Shown one piece after another: positions 6,155 to 13,545 of a DNA stretch of 35,036 nucleotides. The position numbers were made by a program, and so were the translations under genes. The stretch covers positions 1-35,036 of the forward strand of contig JACQKH010000033.1 in the NCBI GenBank assembly GCA_016204585.1. Reading direction: 5' to 3'. The notes under the pieces were generated by a model. That model did no database searches. It saw only the letters and a list, made by a program, of their open reading frames with translations, and was not told the DNA's origin. Positions within the stretch are counted from its first letter, which is position 1, and every line of letters starts with the position of its first letter. Source of the DNA: Candidatus Kerfeldbacteria bacterium. GTDB lineage: Bacteria > Patescibacteriota > Patescibacteriia > SBBC01.

Positions 6155-6861
6155 TTGAAGAGCAACCGCCATCGTCGTTACTCGACAAACTGCAGCACGC
6201 CGTGAAGATGCGACCGCGTTGGTACTTTTGGCTGCGGACCGTTGGCATCGCGCTCGGCACCGCGGCACTGGCCGTGGTCATGGTTTTTGCCATCGGCGCG
6301 CTCTTTTTTCTCTGGCGCTCGCGCGAGCTCGGTGTCTTGCCGGGATTTGGTTTCCGCGGCGTGCCATTCTTGCTCGGAAATTTTCCTTGGGATGCGGCCA
6401 TATTATCCTTTCTCGGTTTAGTCGTATTGCTGATGCTGCTGCGGCGGTTCACCCCGAGTTATCGCTGGCCAATGCTGTTCGTGGTGGCGCTGGCGGTAAT
6501 TGGCGCGACCTTCTTCGGTGCCTGGGCCAGCCGCGCGCCGATCCACGGCATTCTGGCCAACCGCGCGCTCCGCGGCGAGCTGCCTCATTTCTTTGGCCGC
6601 GCCTACCGGCCTTTTCTTGAGAATGACCGTGTCGTTGTCGGTGAAATCACCAAGATTAAGGGCGATACCTACACGCTGGAGACGCCGGGAGGCGACGTGA
6701 CGGTGAAAGTCACCGACGACACGCGCCTGCCACCATTCTCATTGACTACTGGCACTGCGGTCGTGGTTATTGGCGAACGGAAGGGAGACCGGATTGAGGC
6801 CGAGGCGATTCGAGCGGCGCACCGCCGCATGATGATGCCCCAGCGGCGGCATGAAGATTGA
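6151..6861 (+). CDS. Membrane protein with C-terminal DUF5666-like domain, possible anti-sigma factor
   Basis: A 236-residue protein overlapping the sigma gene by 4 nt (ATGA), so translationally coupled. The first 25 residues are cytosolic in character (SSLLDKLQHAVKMRPRWYF). Three hydrophobic helices follow at about 28-53, 77-97 and 104-125. The C-terminal 80 residues are a beta-rich domain (VVVGEITKIKGDTYTLETPG, then VKVTDDTR and AVVVIGERKGDRIEAEAIR) like the small OB-type domains called DUF5666. Membrane topology and gene order fit an anti-sigma factor that senses the outside with this domain. However, no recognisable anti-sigma (zinc or ASD) motif is seen at the N-terminus, so the role is inferred from position. 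Confidence 0.65.
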   Translation: MIEEQPPSSLLDKLQHAVKMRPRWYFWLRTVGIALGTAALAVVMVFAIGALFFLWRSRELGVLPGFGFRGVPFLLGNFPWDAAILSFLGLVVLLMLLRRFTPSYRWPMLFVVALAVIGATFFGAWASRAPIHGILANRALRGELPHFFGRAYRPFLENDRVVVGEITKIKGDTYTLETPGGDVTVKVTDDTRLPPFSLTTGTAVVVIGERKGDRIEAEAIRAAHRRMMMPQRRHED

Positions 6862-6926
6862 AACAAGGAGTTGGTCGCAGTCGTATCAGTATTGCGATCG
6901 CGCCTTAGCATTAACTGGAACACTCT

Positions 6927-7406
6927 ATGAAACAATCCCTGCTCATTTTTCTGGTCTCATTGTTGGCGGTGGTAGGCATTACGGCCGGCATTGTCAAAGC
7001 CCAGTCGAGCGGTGACGTCCGCGTTGACACTTCGTCGACCACGGTCTCGACCGCCGAAACAACCACGCCGTCAACCACCACGACCACCACGATGATGGGC
7101 AAGCACCACGGCCGTCACCTTCAAGACATTGCCGACCTCCTGGGCCTGAGTCTAACCGACCTCCAAGCCAAGCTGGACAGCGGCACGCCGCTCTACAAAG
7201 TAATGGTTGAGAAAGGTTGGACCTACACGAAGCTGATGGAGAAGAAGCAGGCCGACTTCGAAGCCCAGCTCAAAGACATGATCTCCGTCGGGTATCTGAC
7301 GCAGGAACAGGCTGACCAGTTCCTGGCCAAGATGAAGGAACGCCTTGCCAGTGGCGAAATGATGCCGATGGGCATGATGAGCGGCCATCACGGGTTCGGG
7401 CACTGA
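6927..7406 (+). CDS. Secreted His/Met-rich protein with DUF2680-like domain
   Basis: A 159-residue protein with a signal peptide (LLIFLVSLLAVVGITAGIVKA, cleavage near residue 25), a Thr/Ser-rich linker, then MMGKHHGRH. The main domain, DIADLLGLSLTDLQAKLDSG with a following YKVMVEKGWTY-like helix and a second helix repeat (GYLTQEQADQFLAKMKERL), resembles DUF2680 or YckD-like small helical domains. The C-terminus is MMPMGMMSGHHGFGH. Clustered Met and His on both sides of the domain suggest a metal-binding periplasmic or surface protein, possibly for copper, by composition only. It lies 65 nt after the possible anti-sigma gene and may belong to the same regulon. Confidence 0.7.
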   Translation: MKQSLLIFLVSLLAVVGITAGIVKAQSSGDVRVDTSSTTVSTAETTTPSTTTTTTMMGKHHGRHLQDIADLLGLSLTDLQAKLDSGTPLYKVMVEKGWTYTKLMEKKQADFEAQLKDMISVGYLTQEQADQFLAKMKERLASGEMMPMGMMSGHHGFGH

Positions 7407-7444
7407 CTCTAAACGCCGCGCCTGACGCCTCTACCGACCACCCC

Positions 7445-7500
7445 GTCCCGTCTCTCGACTGAAGCTCGAGACGGGACACCCCTCCTCAGATGAGGAGGGG
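7445..7500. repeat. Double-hairpin element
   Basis: Two adjacent perfect hairpins: GTCCCGTCTC (7445-7454) with GAGACGGGAC (7468-7477), and CCCCTCCTCA (7479-7488) with TGAGGAGGGG (7491-7500). There is no T-run. A similar GTCCC/GGGAC plus CCCCT/AGGGG pair occurs at 15312-15358. It may be a REP-like element or a barrier between the secreted protein and the permease gene. Confidence 0.6.
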
Positions 7501-7558
7501 AGGGGGTGGGAGGCACGGCGTACCAACCCCAGATTTCATATCATCACGAAGCATTTTC

Positions 7559-8872
7559 ATGAGTGCAATTTCCCGCGGGACGAAGAACGTCATTCGCAAT
7601 CCAATCCGAACCTTTTCCGTCGTCATCATCCTCAGCATCAGCCTGGGGCTGGCCTTGGTCATGTTCGCGGCTCTCAACGCCATCAACGGCCGGATCGAGT
7701 CGGTGAAATCTTCAATCGGCAACATGGTGATGGTGTCGCCGGCCGGGGCACGAGGATTTTTGGGCGGCGGCGAGCCCTTGACCACCGGCCAGGTGGATAG
7801 CCTCAAATCACTCGATCACGTGACCTCGGTTGACGCCACGATTGACGCCCAGCTTCGACCGGACCAGGACACTTCTTTGCAATCAGCCATGGAAGCCGGC
7901 ACGCTCGGCAACCGGCAGTTCCGGGCGTTCGGACGGATGGGGCAGGGGGCGATGACTATGCCGATTTTCGCCATTGGCACGAGCAATAGTTCATCCGCTG
8001 GTCAGTTGATTGGCAGCAGCGTGACCGTGACCGCCGGTCAGACGCTCGACGCTGCGGCAGACAGCGACACTGCCCTGGTCGGCACAGCACTGGCCGAGAA
8101 GAATCAGCTCGCGGCCGGCTCGACGTTTACCGCTTATGGCAAGACCGTGACGGTTACCGGCGTGTTTGACGCGGGCACGCATTTTGCGAACAGCGCCGTG
8201 GTGTTTCCGCTAAAGACCTTGCAGCGTCTTTCCGAGCAAACTGATCAGGTTACATCGGCGGTGGTACATGTTGACTCGGTTGATGACCTGGCGTCAGTCA
8301 CGACCGCGGCCAAGGACAAGCTCGGCGATGCGGCTGACGTCACGTCGTCAGAAGAAACGGTGACACAGGCAGTCCAGCCGCTTGAAAACATCCGCAGCAT
8401 TGCCACCACCAGCTTGGTTGGCGCGCTTATCGCCGCCGCAGTCATCACTCTCCTGACCATGGTCATGGTGGTGCGCGAGCGGCGGAAGGAAATCGCCGTG
8501 TTGAAGGCGCTCGGCGCTGGCGACGCCACAATTATGACGCAATTCACCACCGAGGCCTTGGCGCTGTCACTCCTCGGCAGCATTGTCGGTTCGGCGCTCG
8601 GTTTTGTGTTTAGTAACCCGGTGCTAAATGCCCTGGTGTCCAACAGCCGTGGTGCCGGACCAGGGCCTGGCGAGCCAGGCAGGGGCATGCGCATCGCCTT
8701 CGGTTCGTTCGCGGGATTCAGAACCACTTTGCAAAACCTGGCAGCAGTCATCAACCTCGAGGTCGTCGCCTACGGCCTGCTGGCAGCAGTCATCGTAGCC
8801 GTCATTGGCTCGGCCTTTCCAGCTTGGCTGATCGGCAAAATCAGGCCAGCCGAAGTGTTGCGGAACGAATAG
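7559..8872 (+). CDS. ABC transporter permease, MacB/FtsX type
   Basis: A 437-residue protein from ATG 7559 (an upstream GTG-type extension at 7490 lies in the hairpin region and is unlikely). Topology is that of MacB/FtsX permeases: helix 1 at about 15-40, a long exported domain of about 220 residues, then three C-terminal helices beginning LVGALIAAAVITLLTMVMVV. The conserved cytoplasmic segment RERRKEIAVLKALGAGDATI follows, which couples to the ATPase. The tail is PAWLIGKIRPAEVLRNE, as in the family. The ATPase partner follows. The transporter probably exports a peptide, lipid or drug, or acts as a mechanical (non-transport) device; substrate unknown. Confidence 0.85.
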   Translation: MSAISRGTKNVIRNPIRTFSVVIILSISLGLALVMFAALNAINGRIESVKSSIGNMVMVSPAGARGFLGGGEPLTTGQVDSLKSLDHVTSVDATIDAQLRPDQDTSLQSAMEAGTLGNRQFRAFGRMGQGAMTMPIFAIGTSNSSSAGQLIGSSVTVTAGQTLDAAADSDTALVGTALAEKNQLAAGSTFTAYGKTVTVTGVFDAGTHFANSAVVFPLKTLQRLSEQTDQVTSAVVHVDSVDDLASVTTAAKDKLGDAADVTSSEETVTQAVQPLENIRSIATTSLVGALIAAAVITLLTMVMVVRERRKEIAVLKALGAGDATIMTQFTTEALALSLLGSIVGSALGFVFSNPVLNALVSNSRGAGPGPGEPGRGMRIAFGSFAGFRTTLQNLAAVINLEVVAYGLLAAVIVAVIGSAFPAWLIGKIRPAEVLRNE

Positions 8873-8876
8873 CATG

Positions 8877-8957
8877 ATCCCGTTAGAAAGTTCGCTTTCA
8901 ACGTTGATGGGCATCCGATTCACTTCGATACTTGATATGCTATCTTTCTAACGGGAT
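8877..8957 (+). promoter_or_regulatory. Inverted repeat covering the ATPase start codon
   Basis: ATCCCGTTAGAAAG (8877-8890) and CTTTCTAACGGGAT (8944-8957) are perfect 14-bp complements 53 nt apart. The right arm includes the first two bases of the ATG at 8956. In the mRNA this stem would hide the start region of the ATPase gene, so it may tune the permease to ATPase ratio or act as an operator. Confidence 0.55.
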
Positions 8958-9627
8958 GATCAAGGTCGAGAACCTCAAGAAGGTTTTCAGAAGCGGTAGT
9001 ACGGAAGTCCGTGCGGTTGATGGCGTGAACTTTGAGGTGGCGACCGGACAGCTCGTCGCGATTATTGGCAAGAGCGGCAGTGGCAAGAGCACGCTGTTGG
9101 CCTTGCTTGGTGCGCTCGACATGCCGACTGAAGGAACAATTGAGATTGACGGAAAGAATGTTACTGACTTAAGAGGGAAAAACCTGCTGACGTACCGCCG
9201 GACGAGCGTCGGGTTTGTGTTTCAGAACTATAATCTTGTCCCGAACTTGTCCGCTCTTGATAACGTCATGCTGCCGATGGAGTTTGCCGGTCGGTCAGCC
9301 GCCGAACGGCGATCGCGCGCCGAGCATCTTCTGCAGTCAGTCGGCATCAGCGGCGATATACTTAAGCGTCGGCCGGGCAAACTCTCTGGCGGCGAGCAGC
9401 AACGGGTGGCCATTGCCCGAGCGCTGTCGAACAAGCCGAAGCTGGTGCTGGCTGACGAACCGACCGGCAACCTCGACACGCAGACCGGGCAGAAGATCGT
9501 CGAGCTTCTCCGCTCGCTCTCGCGATCGGAGAAAACCACGATCATCACGGTCACGCACGACCAGGCCATTGCCAGCCTCGCTGATAAAGTCTACCGCCTC
9601 CACGACGGGAAGCTGACCGGTTCGTGA
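8956..9627 (+). CDS. ABC transporter ATP-binding protein, MacB/LolD type
   Basis: A 223-residue ATPase from ATG 8956. It has Walker A (IGKSGSGKSTLL), Q-loop (FVFQNYNLVPNLSA), signature LSGGEQQRVAIARAL, Walker B (LVLADEPTGNLDT) and an H-loop His (VTHDQ), all intact. The short length and these motifs fit the MacB/LolD/FtsE-like class, which works with the permease encoded 84 nt upstream. The start codon lies in the right arm of a 14-bp inverted repeat. The pair lies downstream of the sigma factor unit and could be controlled by it. No third component (MacA-like adaptor) is seen next to it. Confidence 0.9.
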   Translation: MIKVENLKKVFRSGSTEVRAVDGVNFEVATGQLVAIIGKSGSGKSTLLALLGALDMPTEGTIEIDGKNVTDLRGKNLLTYRRTSVGFVFQNYNLVPNLSALDNVMLPMEFAGRSAAERRSRAEHLLQSVGISGDILKRRPGKLSGGEQQRVAIARALSNKPKLVLADEPTGNLDTQTGQKIVELLRSLSRSEKTTIITVTHDQAIASLADKVYRLHDGKLTGS

Positions 9628-9670
9628 GTTCGTCGCTTCGCGGCGTTTCGTCCGCGCCGGGCGATTTTGG

Positions 9671-9676
9671 TATACT
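9671..9676 (+). promoter_or_regulatory. Extended -10, leaderless start
   Basis: TGGTATACT carries an extended -10 (TATACT at 9671-9676) exactly 6 nt before ATG 9683. No convincing -35 and no Shine-Dalgarno. Confidence 0.5.
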
Positions 9677-9682
9677 GGTAGC

Positions 9683-11911
9683 ATGTCCGAAAACATGTCT
9701 CCGTGGTTTGCCAGTGTTGCTGACGTTCGTCGCTTCCCCATGTTCTCCGGCGACGCTCGAGCGGATGTTGTCGTCATCGGCGCGGGCATGGCCGGCGTGA
9801 TGACGGCCTGGCGCCTGGCTCAGGCCGGTACGTCGGTGGTGCTGCTCGAGAAAAACCACCTAGCCACGGGTGACACCGGGTTCACCACCGCCTTCGTCAC
9901 CCGCGTACCGGACGCCATGCTCCACGACATCGTGGCGCGTCACGGCCAGGAGTTTCTGCAGCGGCTCTTTCGGGCCACCCGTGAAGCGCAAGATGAATTG
10001 CGTCGCCTGGTCAAACACGAGTCGATCGCCTGCGACTGGGTTGATTGCGCGTCGTACGACTGCACCTACCAGAAGCACGACCTGGTTCACCGTCAGGAGT
10101 GGGAAGCGGCGAAGAATGCGGAACCCGGAGTTCGCCTGCTTAGCGGAGACGACGCCCGGGCGGTTGGCGAGAGCATCGTTTCCGCCATCAGGTTCGAAGG
10201 CGAAGCGTTTTTTGATGTGCGAAAATTCATTTTTGGTTTGCTCGAGCGGTCAGGTGCAAGGAAAATCAAGATTTTTGAAGAATCTGCCGCACTCGAGGTC
10301 AGCGTGACGCAGGCTGGCGTGACGGTCGTGACCAAGCACGGGAGCGTCGTAGCCCAACGTGCGGTCGTGACCACCGGTTTCCCCAGGCCGTCGTTTCCTG
10401 AATTTCGTACGTTGCTCACACAAAAAACCACCTTTGCGCTGGCGGCTCGCTTCGCCGGCCAGCCGCCGTTTTCGAGCGACTTGTTCTGGGATACGCAGCG
10501 GCCGTACAATTACTACCGACACCGTGATGCAAACTCAATCATCATCGGCGGTGCTGACCATGAACTTGGTGCAGTGAGGGGCGCCAAAGGAAAAGAGCAC
10601 GATGCGCTGCTGGCATTTTTGCAACGGCACTTTCCGCGGCCCTACACGGTCACGAACGCTTGGTCAGGGAGCTTGTTTGAGACCGCTGACGGCTTGCCGT
10701 ACATTGCCGAGCATCCGCGCTATCCACGGAAGCTGTACGTGGCCACCGGCTTCAACGGCAACGGCATGGTCATTGGAGCGCTGGCGGGAATGATCCTGGC
10801 TGACTTGGCCACTGGCCGGACCAATGTGCACGCCAAGCTTTTCGATTTTTCCCGAACTGGTGCTACGATAGGAGCGATGGAGACCGCCACGCCAGTCAAC
10901 GTACCTGTTCAACACGAGCCAGCAGCTCGGAGTGGCTTGTGGCGGTGGATGGCCACCCTCGTCTACGTGTCGGTGCTGGTCCTGCCCGGCTACGTCTTTT
11001 TCAGCCAGCGCGGCGGGCTCTCGTTTCTTCAGGGGCTGGACTTTAAGACCTTTAACCTCGCCATCTTTCCGCTGGTCGGACTGTACGCGTTTACGCTGCT
11101 GTGGTCGCAGTTCGTCATCGGGGCGGCGCGTTCAGTGCTGCGGACCGTCGTGCATCCGAAGATTATCACCTTTCACCGCCGGCAGGGCGTCCTGATTTTT
11201 CTGCTGGCCTGGCTGCATCCGACGCTGCGGTTTTTTGGCATTGGTCTGGACCAGTACTTCAAGAGCTGGAACGTCGCGCCGAGCCTGGTTCCCTATTTGT
11301 GGCTGGGGTACGTCCAACTTTTTTTGCTGATGCTGACGGCCGGCACGGCTTTGTTGCGCAAGCTGCCGTGGCTGAAAACCCGCTGGCATACCATTCATTA
11401 CTTGAATTACGGAGTCTTTGTTCTGGTTTGGATCCACTCGTGGTTTTTAGGATCCGACGTTCGCTCGACCAACCTCCGCTATTTGTGGTGGTTTTTCGCG
11501 GTCACGGCGCTGGCCGCCACGGCCGTCAGGATTCGCCAGGCGATGCTGAAACGGAAAACTCAGAACGGAGAAGCGAGGTCCGAGCGTTCAAGAGCTGAGC
11601 ATGGAGCACAGTTCGTGCCAATCGCAACGATTGATCAATTCAAGGACCGTTCAATGGTTTGCGCGACCGTCAACGGAAAGCCGCTGGCGCTGTTCAAGGT
11701 CGGAGAGCAGTACTTCTGCTTGGACAACACCTGCTCGCACGCCGGCGGTCCGTTGTGCGAAGGCGTGCTCGAGGGCACGGTCGTCGAGTGTCCGCTTCAC
11801 GCCTCACGCTTCGATGTGACGACCGGTGCGGTGGCGGCCGGGCCAGCCCACGAACCGCAGCGGACCTACACGGTTCGGCTGAACGGCTCGCAGATTGAGG
11901 TGGCGGTGTGA
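9683..11911 (+). CDS. FAD oxidoreductase / bis-heme ferric-reductase-like membrane domain / Rieske protein
   Basis: A single 742-residue chain with three redox domains. Residues about 1-390: DAO-type FAD fold with GAGMAG at 33-38 and the late ATGFNGNGMVIGALAGM segment. Residues about 415-620: five to six membrane helices. His498 and His512 (13 apart in between) and His572 and His585 (12 between) match the two heme ligand pairs of ferric-reductase/NOX-type domains. Residues about 640-742: a Rieske [2Fe-2S] domain, CSH (Cys684, His686) and CPLH (Cys703, His706). FAD-plus-Rieske fusions are known; a heme membrane domain between them is unusual. Electrons could run between FAD, heme and the iron-sulfur cluster across the membrane. 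Substrate unknown. The stop overlaps the next gene by 4 nt. Confidence 0.85.
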   Translation: MSENMSPWFASVADVRRFPMFSGDARADVVVIGAGMAGVMTAWRLAQAGTSVVLLEKNHLATGDTGFTTAFVTRVPDAMLHDIVARHGQEFLQRLFRATREAQDELRRLVKHESIACDWVDCASYDCTYQKHDLVHRQEWEAAKNAEPGVRLLSGDDARAVGESIVSAIRFEGEAFFDVRKFIFGLLERSGARKIKIFEESAALEVSVTQAGVTVVTKHGSVVAQRAVVTTGFPRPSFPEFRTLLTQKTTFALAARFAGQPPFSSDLFWDTQRPYNYYRHRDANSIIIGGADHELGAVRGAKGKEHDALLAFLQRHFPRPYTVTNAWSGSLFETADGLPYIAEHPRYPRKLYVATGFNGNGMVIGALAGMILADLATGRTNVHAKLFDFSRTGATIGAMETATPVNVPVQHEPAARSGLWRWMATLVYVSVLVLPGYVFFSQRGGLSFLQGLDFKTFNLAIFPLVGLYAFTLLWSQFVIGAARSVLRTVVHPKIITFHRRQGVLIFLLAWLHPTLRFFGIGLDQYFKSWNVAPSLVPYLWLGYVQLFLLMLTAGTALLRKLPWLKTRWHTIHYLNYGVFVLVWIHSWFLGSDVRSTNLRYLWWFFAVTALAATAVRIRQAMLKRKTQNGEARSERSRAEHGAQFVPIATIDQFKDRSMVCATVNGKPLALFKVGEQYFCLDNTCSHAGGPLCEGVLEGTVVECPLHASRFDVTTGAVAAGPAHEPQRTYTVRLNGSQIEVAV

Positions 11912-12426
11912 CTACCCGACTACGCCTGACCTCTATCGGGGTCTTCGTCCTCGGCGTGGTGGTGGCAGTGCTGTTGGTCCGCTTACCGGTCGGTCATAGT
12001 CTGGTCAATCGGCTGGACAACTGGGGCTACCTGACCGCCCTGGTCGGCGGCTTGCTCTATACGACCAGTTTCACCTCGGCCACCGGCACGGTTGTTTTGG
12101 CTCACGTGGGAGAGGGTCTCAACCCGGTTTTGGCGGCGGTTATTGGCGGGCTGGGTTCGCTGCTCTATGATCTGATCATCTTCACCGTGTTCGCACGTCA
12201 GTTTGAACGCCGGCCAGCGCTGCATCGGCTGGTCGACTTTTTCCATCGTCATCGGAGACTCCGCTGGACTGCGGCGCTCAGTGGAGCACTTATTATAGCT
12301 TCACCGTTACCTGACGAACTCGGTATTGCCCTGCTTGATGGCGTTGGAGCGACCAGACGCGGATTCATCCCGCTTTCCTTCGGCTTGAACACCCTGGGAA
12401 TTCTGGCGATTATCGGACTGTTCTAG
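11908..12426 (+). CDS. Small multi-pass membrane protein
   Basis: A 172-residue protein starting at GTG 11908 that overlaps the FAD/heme/Rieske gene by 4 nt (GTGA), so the two are coupled. About four hydrophobic helices (near 7-25, 40-65, 72-95, 120-170). The segment SPLPDELGIALLDG and the preceding small-residue-rich helix resemble conserved membrane proteins distantly like the DedA/VTT group, but I cannot assign it firmly. Its coupling to the redox protein suggests a subunit or partner in the same membrane complex. The stop TAG shares the palindrome CTAG with the stop of the convergent dehydrogenase gene. Confidence 0.65.
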   Translation: MTTRLRLTSIGVFVLGVVVAVLLVRLPVGHSLVNRLDNWGYLTALVGGLLYTTSFTSATGTVVLAHVGEGLNPVLAAVIGGLGSLLYDLIIFTVFARQFERRPALHRLVDFFHRHRRLRWTAALSGALIIASPLPDELGIALLDGVGATRRGFIPLSFGLNTLGILAIIGLF

Positions 12427-13427
12427 GCGTGAACCAGGTTGATTGGTTTTCCTGCCTGGAACGCTTTGATATTCTCGACCGTAGTTGTCAGAATCCGTTC
12501 CAGCGCCTCTTTAGAGTTGAAGGCATTGTGCGGAGTGATAATAACGTTCGGCTGCTCCAGCAAAATGTGATTGGCCAGCACGGTTTCCAAGTCGCACTTT
12601 TTCTTGAAGGCGTCAGTCAGCAGTTCCCGTTCTTCCGTTATTTCGCACTCTTCTTCCAGTACGTCCAGTCCGGCCGCAGCCACGGTGCCGTTCTTCAACG
12701 CTTTGACCAGGGCTTTGGTGTCAATTAAACCGCCGCGGCTGGTGTTGATGATGACAACACCTTTTTTCATCTGCTTGAACGCGGCGTCGTTCAGCAGGTG
12801 CTTAGTTGATGGTAAGAATGGAACGTGCAAAGAGATAATGTCTGACTGCGGCAAAAGGTCGCTGAACGAGACGTAGCTGAAGCCAATGTTTCTTGCCAGC
12901 TGGTGGTTTGGCTTTGGATCAAAGGCCAGCACGTGCATGCCAAAGGCGACGGCGTATTGCGCGACGTGCGAACCAATATGGCCGCTGCCGATGAGGCCGA
13001 TAGTTTTGCCTTTGAGGTCGAATCCTCGTAAATCATCGAGTCGAAAGTCGCCGCGCCTGGTACGCTCAATTGAGGGGATGAGTTTGCGTGACAGCGCCAG
13101 CAGCAGCGCCATGGTATGTTCGGCCACGGTGTTCTCGCCGTAGGTCGGTATGTTTGATACGAGGACGTCGCGTTTAGCGCAGGCCGCCAGGTCAATGTGA
13201 TCGTAGCCGGTCGAGCGCGTGGTGATGAACTTGAGCTGCGGCAATTTTGCCAGCAACTCAGGCGTTACCGGAGTGTGGATAAACACCGACAGGATGATGA
13301 CGTCGCGGAGTTCGGCGTCGCTGATGGTGGCGATATCACCGGCAAAATGAAGTGAGTCGGCCAGTTTGTTCTTCAGCAGTTGCTCTTCCCACGGTTCACA
13401 ACCGATGACGAGGATGCGGTTGTTCAT
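12423..13427 (-). CDS. D-2-hydroxyacid dehydrogenase (D-lactate dehydrogenase-like)
   Basis: A 334-residue NAD-dependent enzyme reducing 2-keto acids such as pyruvate to D-hydroxyacids. Rossmann motif GLIGSGHIGSH at about 144-154, catalytic Arg231 in NTSRGG, Glu260 after DVLEE, and His300 in TPHNAF, all at family spacing. The insert after Glu260 (roughly residues 260-290) is typical of the D-lactate dehydrogenase branch, so fermentative NADH recycling is the likely role. The start was set at ATG 13427, not the upstream one at 13445, because TACACT lies 6 nt before it. It converges with the membrane-protein gene, overlapping by 3-4 nt. Confidence 0.88.
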   Translation of the reverse strand: MNNRILVIGCEPWEEQLLKNKLADSLHFAGDIATISDAELRDVIILSVFIHTPVTPELLAKLPQLKFITTRSTGYDHIDLAACAKRDVLVSNIPTYGENTVAEHTMALLLALSRKLIPSIERTRRGDFRLDDLRGFDLKGKTIGLIGSGHIGSHVAQYAVAFGMHVLAFDPKPNHQLARNIGFSYVSFSDLLPQSDIISLHVPFLPSTKHLLNDAAFKQMKKGVVIINTSRGGLIDTKALVKALKNGTVAAAGLDVLEEECEITEERELLTDAFKKKCDLETVLANHILLEQPNVIITPHNAFNSKEALERILTTTVENIKAFQAGKPINLVHA

Positions 13428-13433
13428 AGCGTC

Positions 13434-13439
13434 AGTGTA
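13434..13439 (-). promoter_or_regulatory. -10 box, leaderless start of the dehydrogenase
   Basis: On the minus strand TACACT lies 6 nt before the ATG at 13427, the same spacing as for the sigma, FAD/Rieske and obg genes. Confidence 0.5.
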
Positions 13440-13493
13440 GCGCAAAAATAGGCCGGAAGGATAGTCGGCCTGGAAATATTCCGGGCGATGTGC

Positions 13494-13530
13494 TACAATA
13501 ATAGCGCCGTCTCAATAAACAACGACGGCG
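13494..13530 (+). promoter_or_regulatory. -10 box and leader hairpin before the asparaginase-like gene
   Basis: TACAAT at 13494-13499, then a 7-bp hairpin CGCCGTC (13505-13511) with GACGGCG (13524-13530) in the leader, then AAGGGA just before the TTG start at 13546. Unlike its neighbours this gene has a leader. Confidence 0.4.
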
Positions 13531-13545
13531 GTAAAATCAAGGGAT

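Noticed and set aside
6138-6452. Minus-strand frame over the sigma/anti-sigma junction
   Set aside because: No homology impression and fully covered by two convincing genes on the other strand.
7490-7558. Upstream extension of the permease
   Set aside because: It would begin in the right arm of a hairpin and add a Gly/Arg-rich segment foreign to the family; ATG 7559 gives the normal N-terminus.
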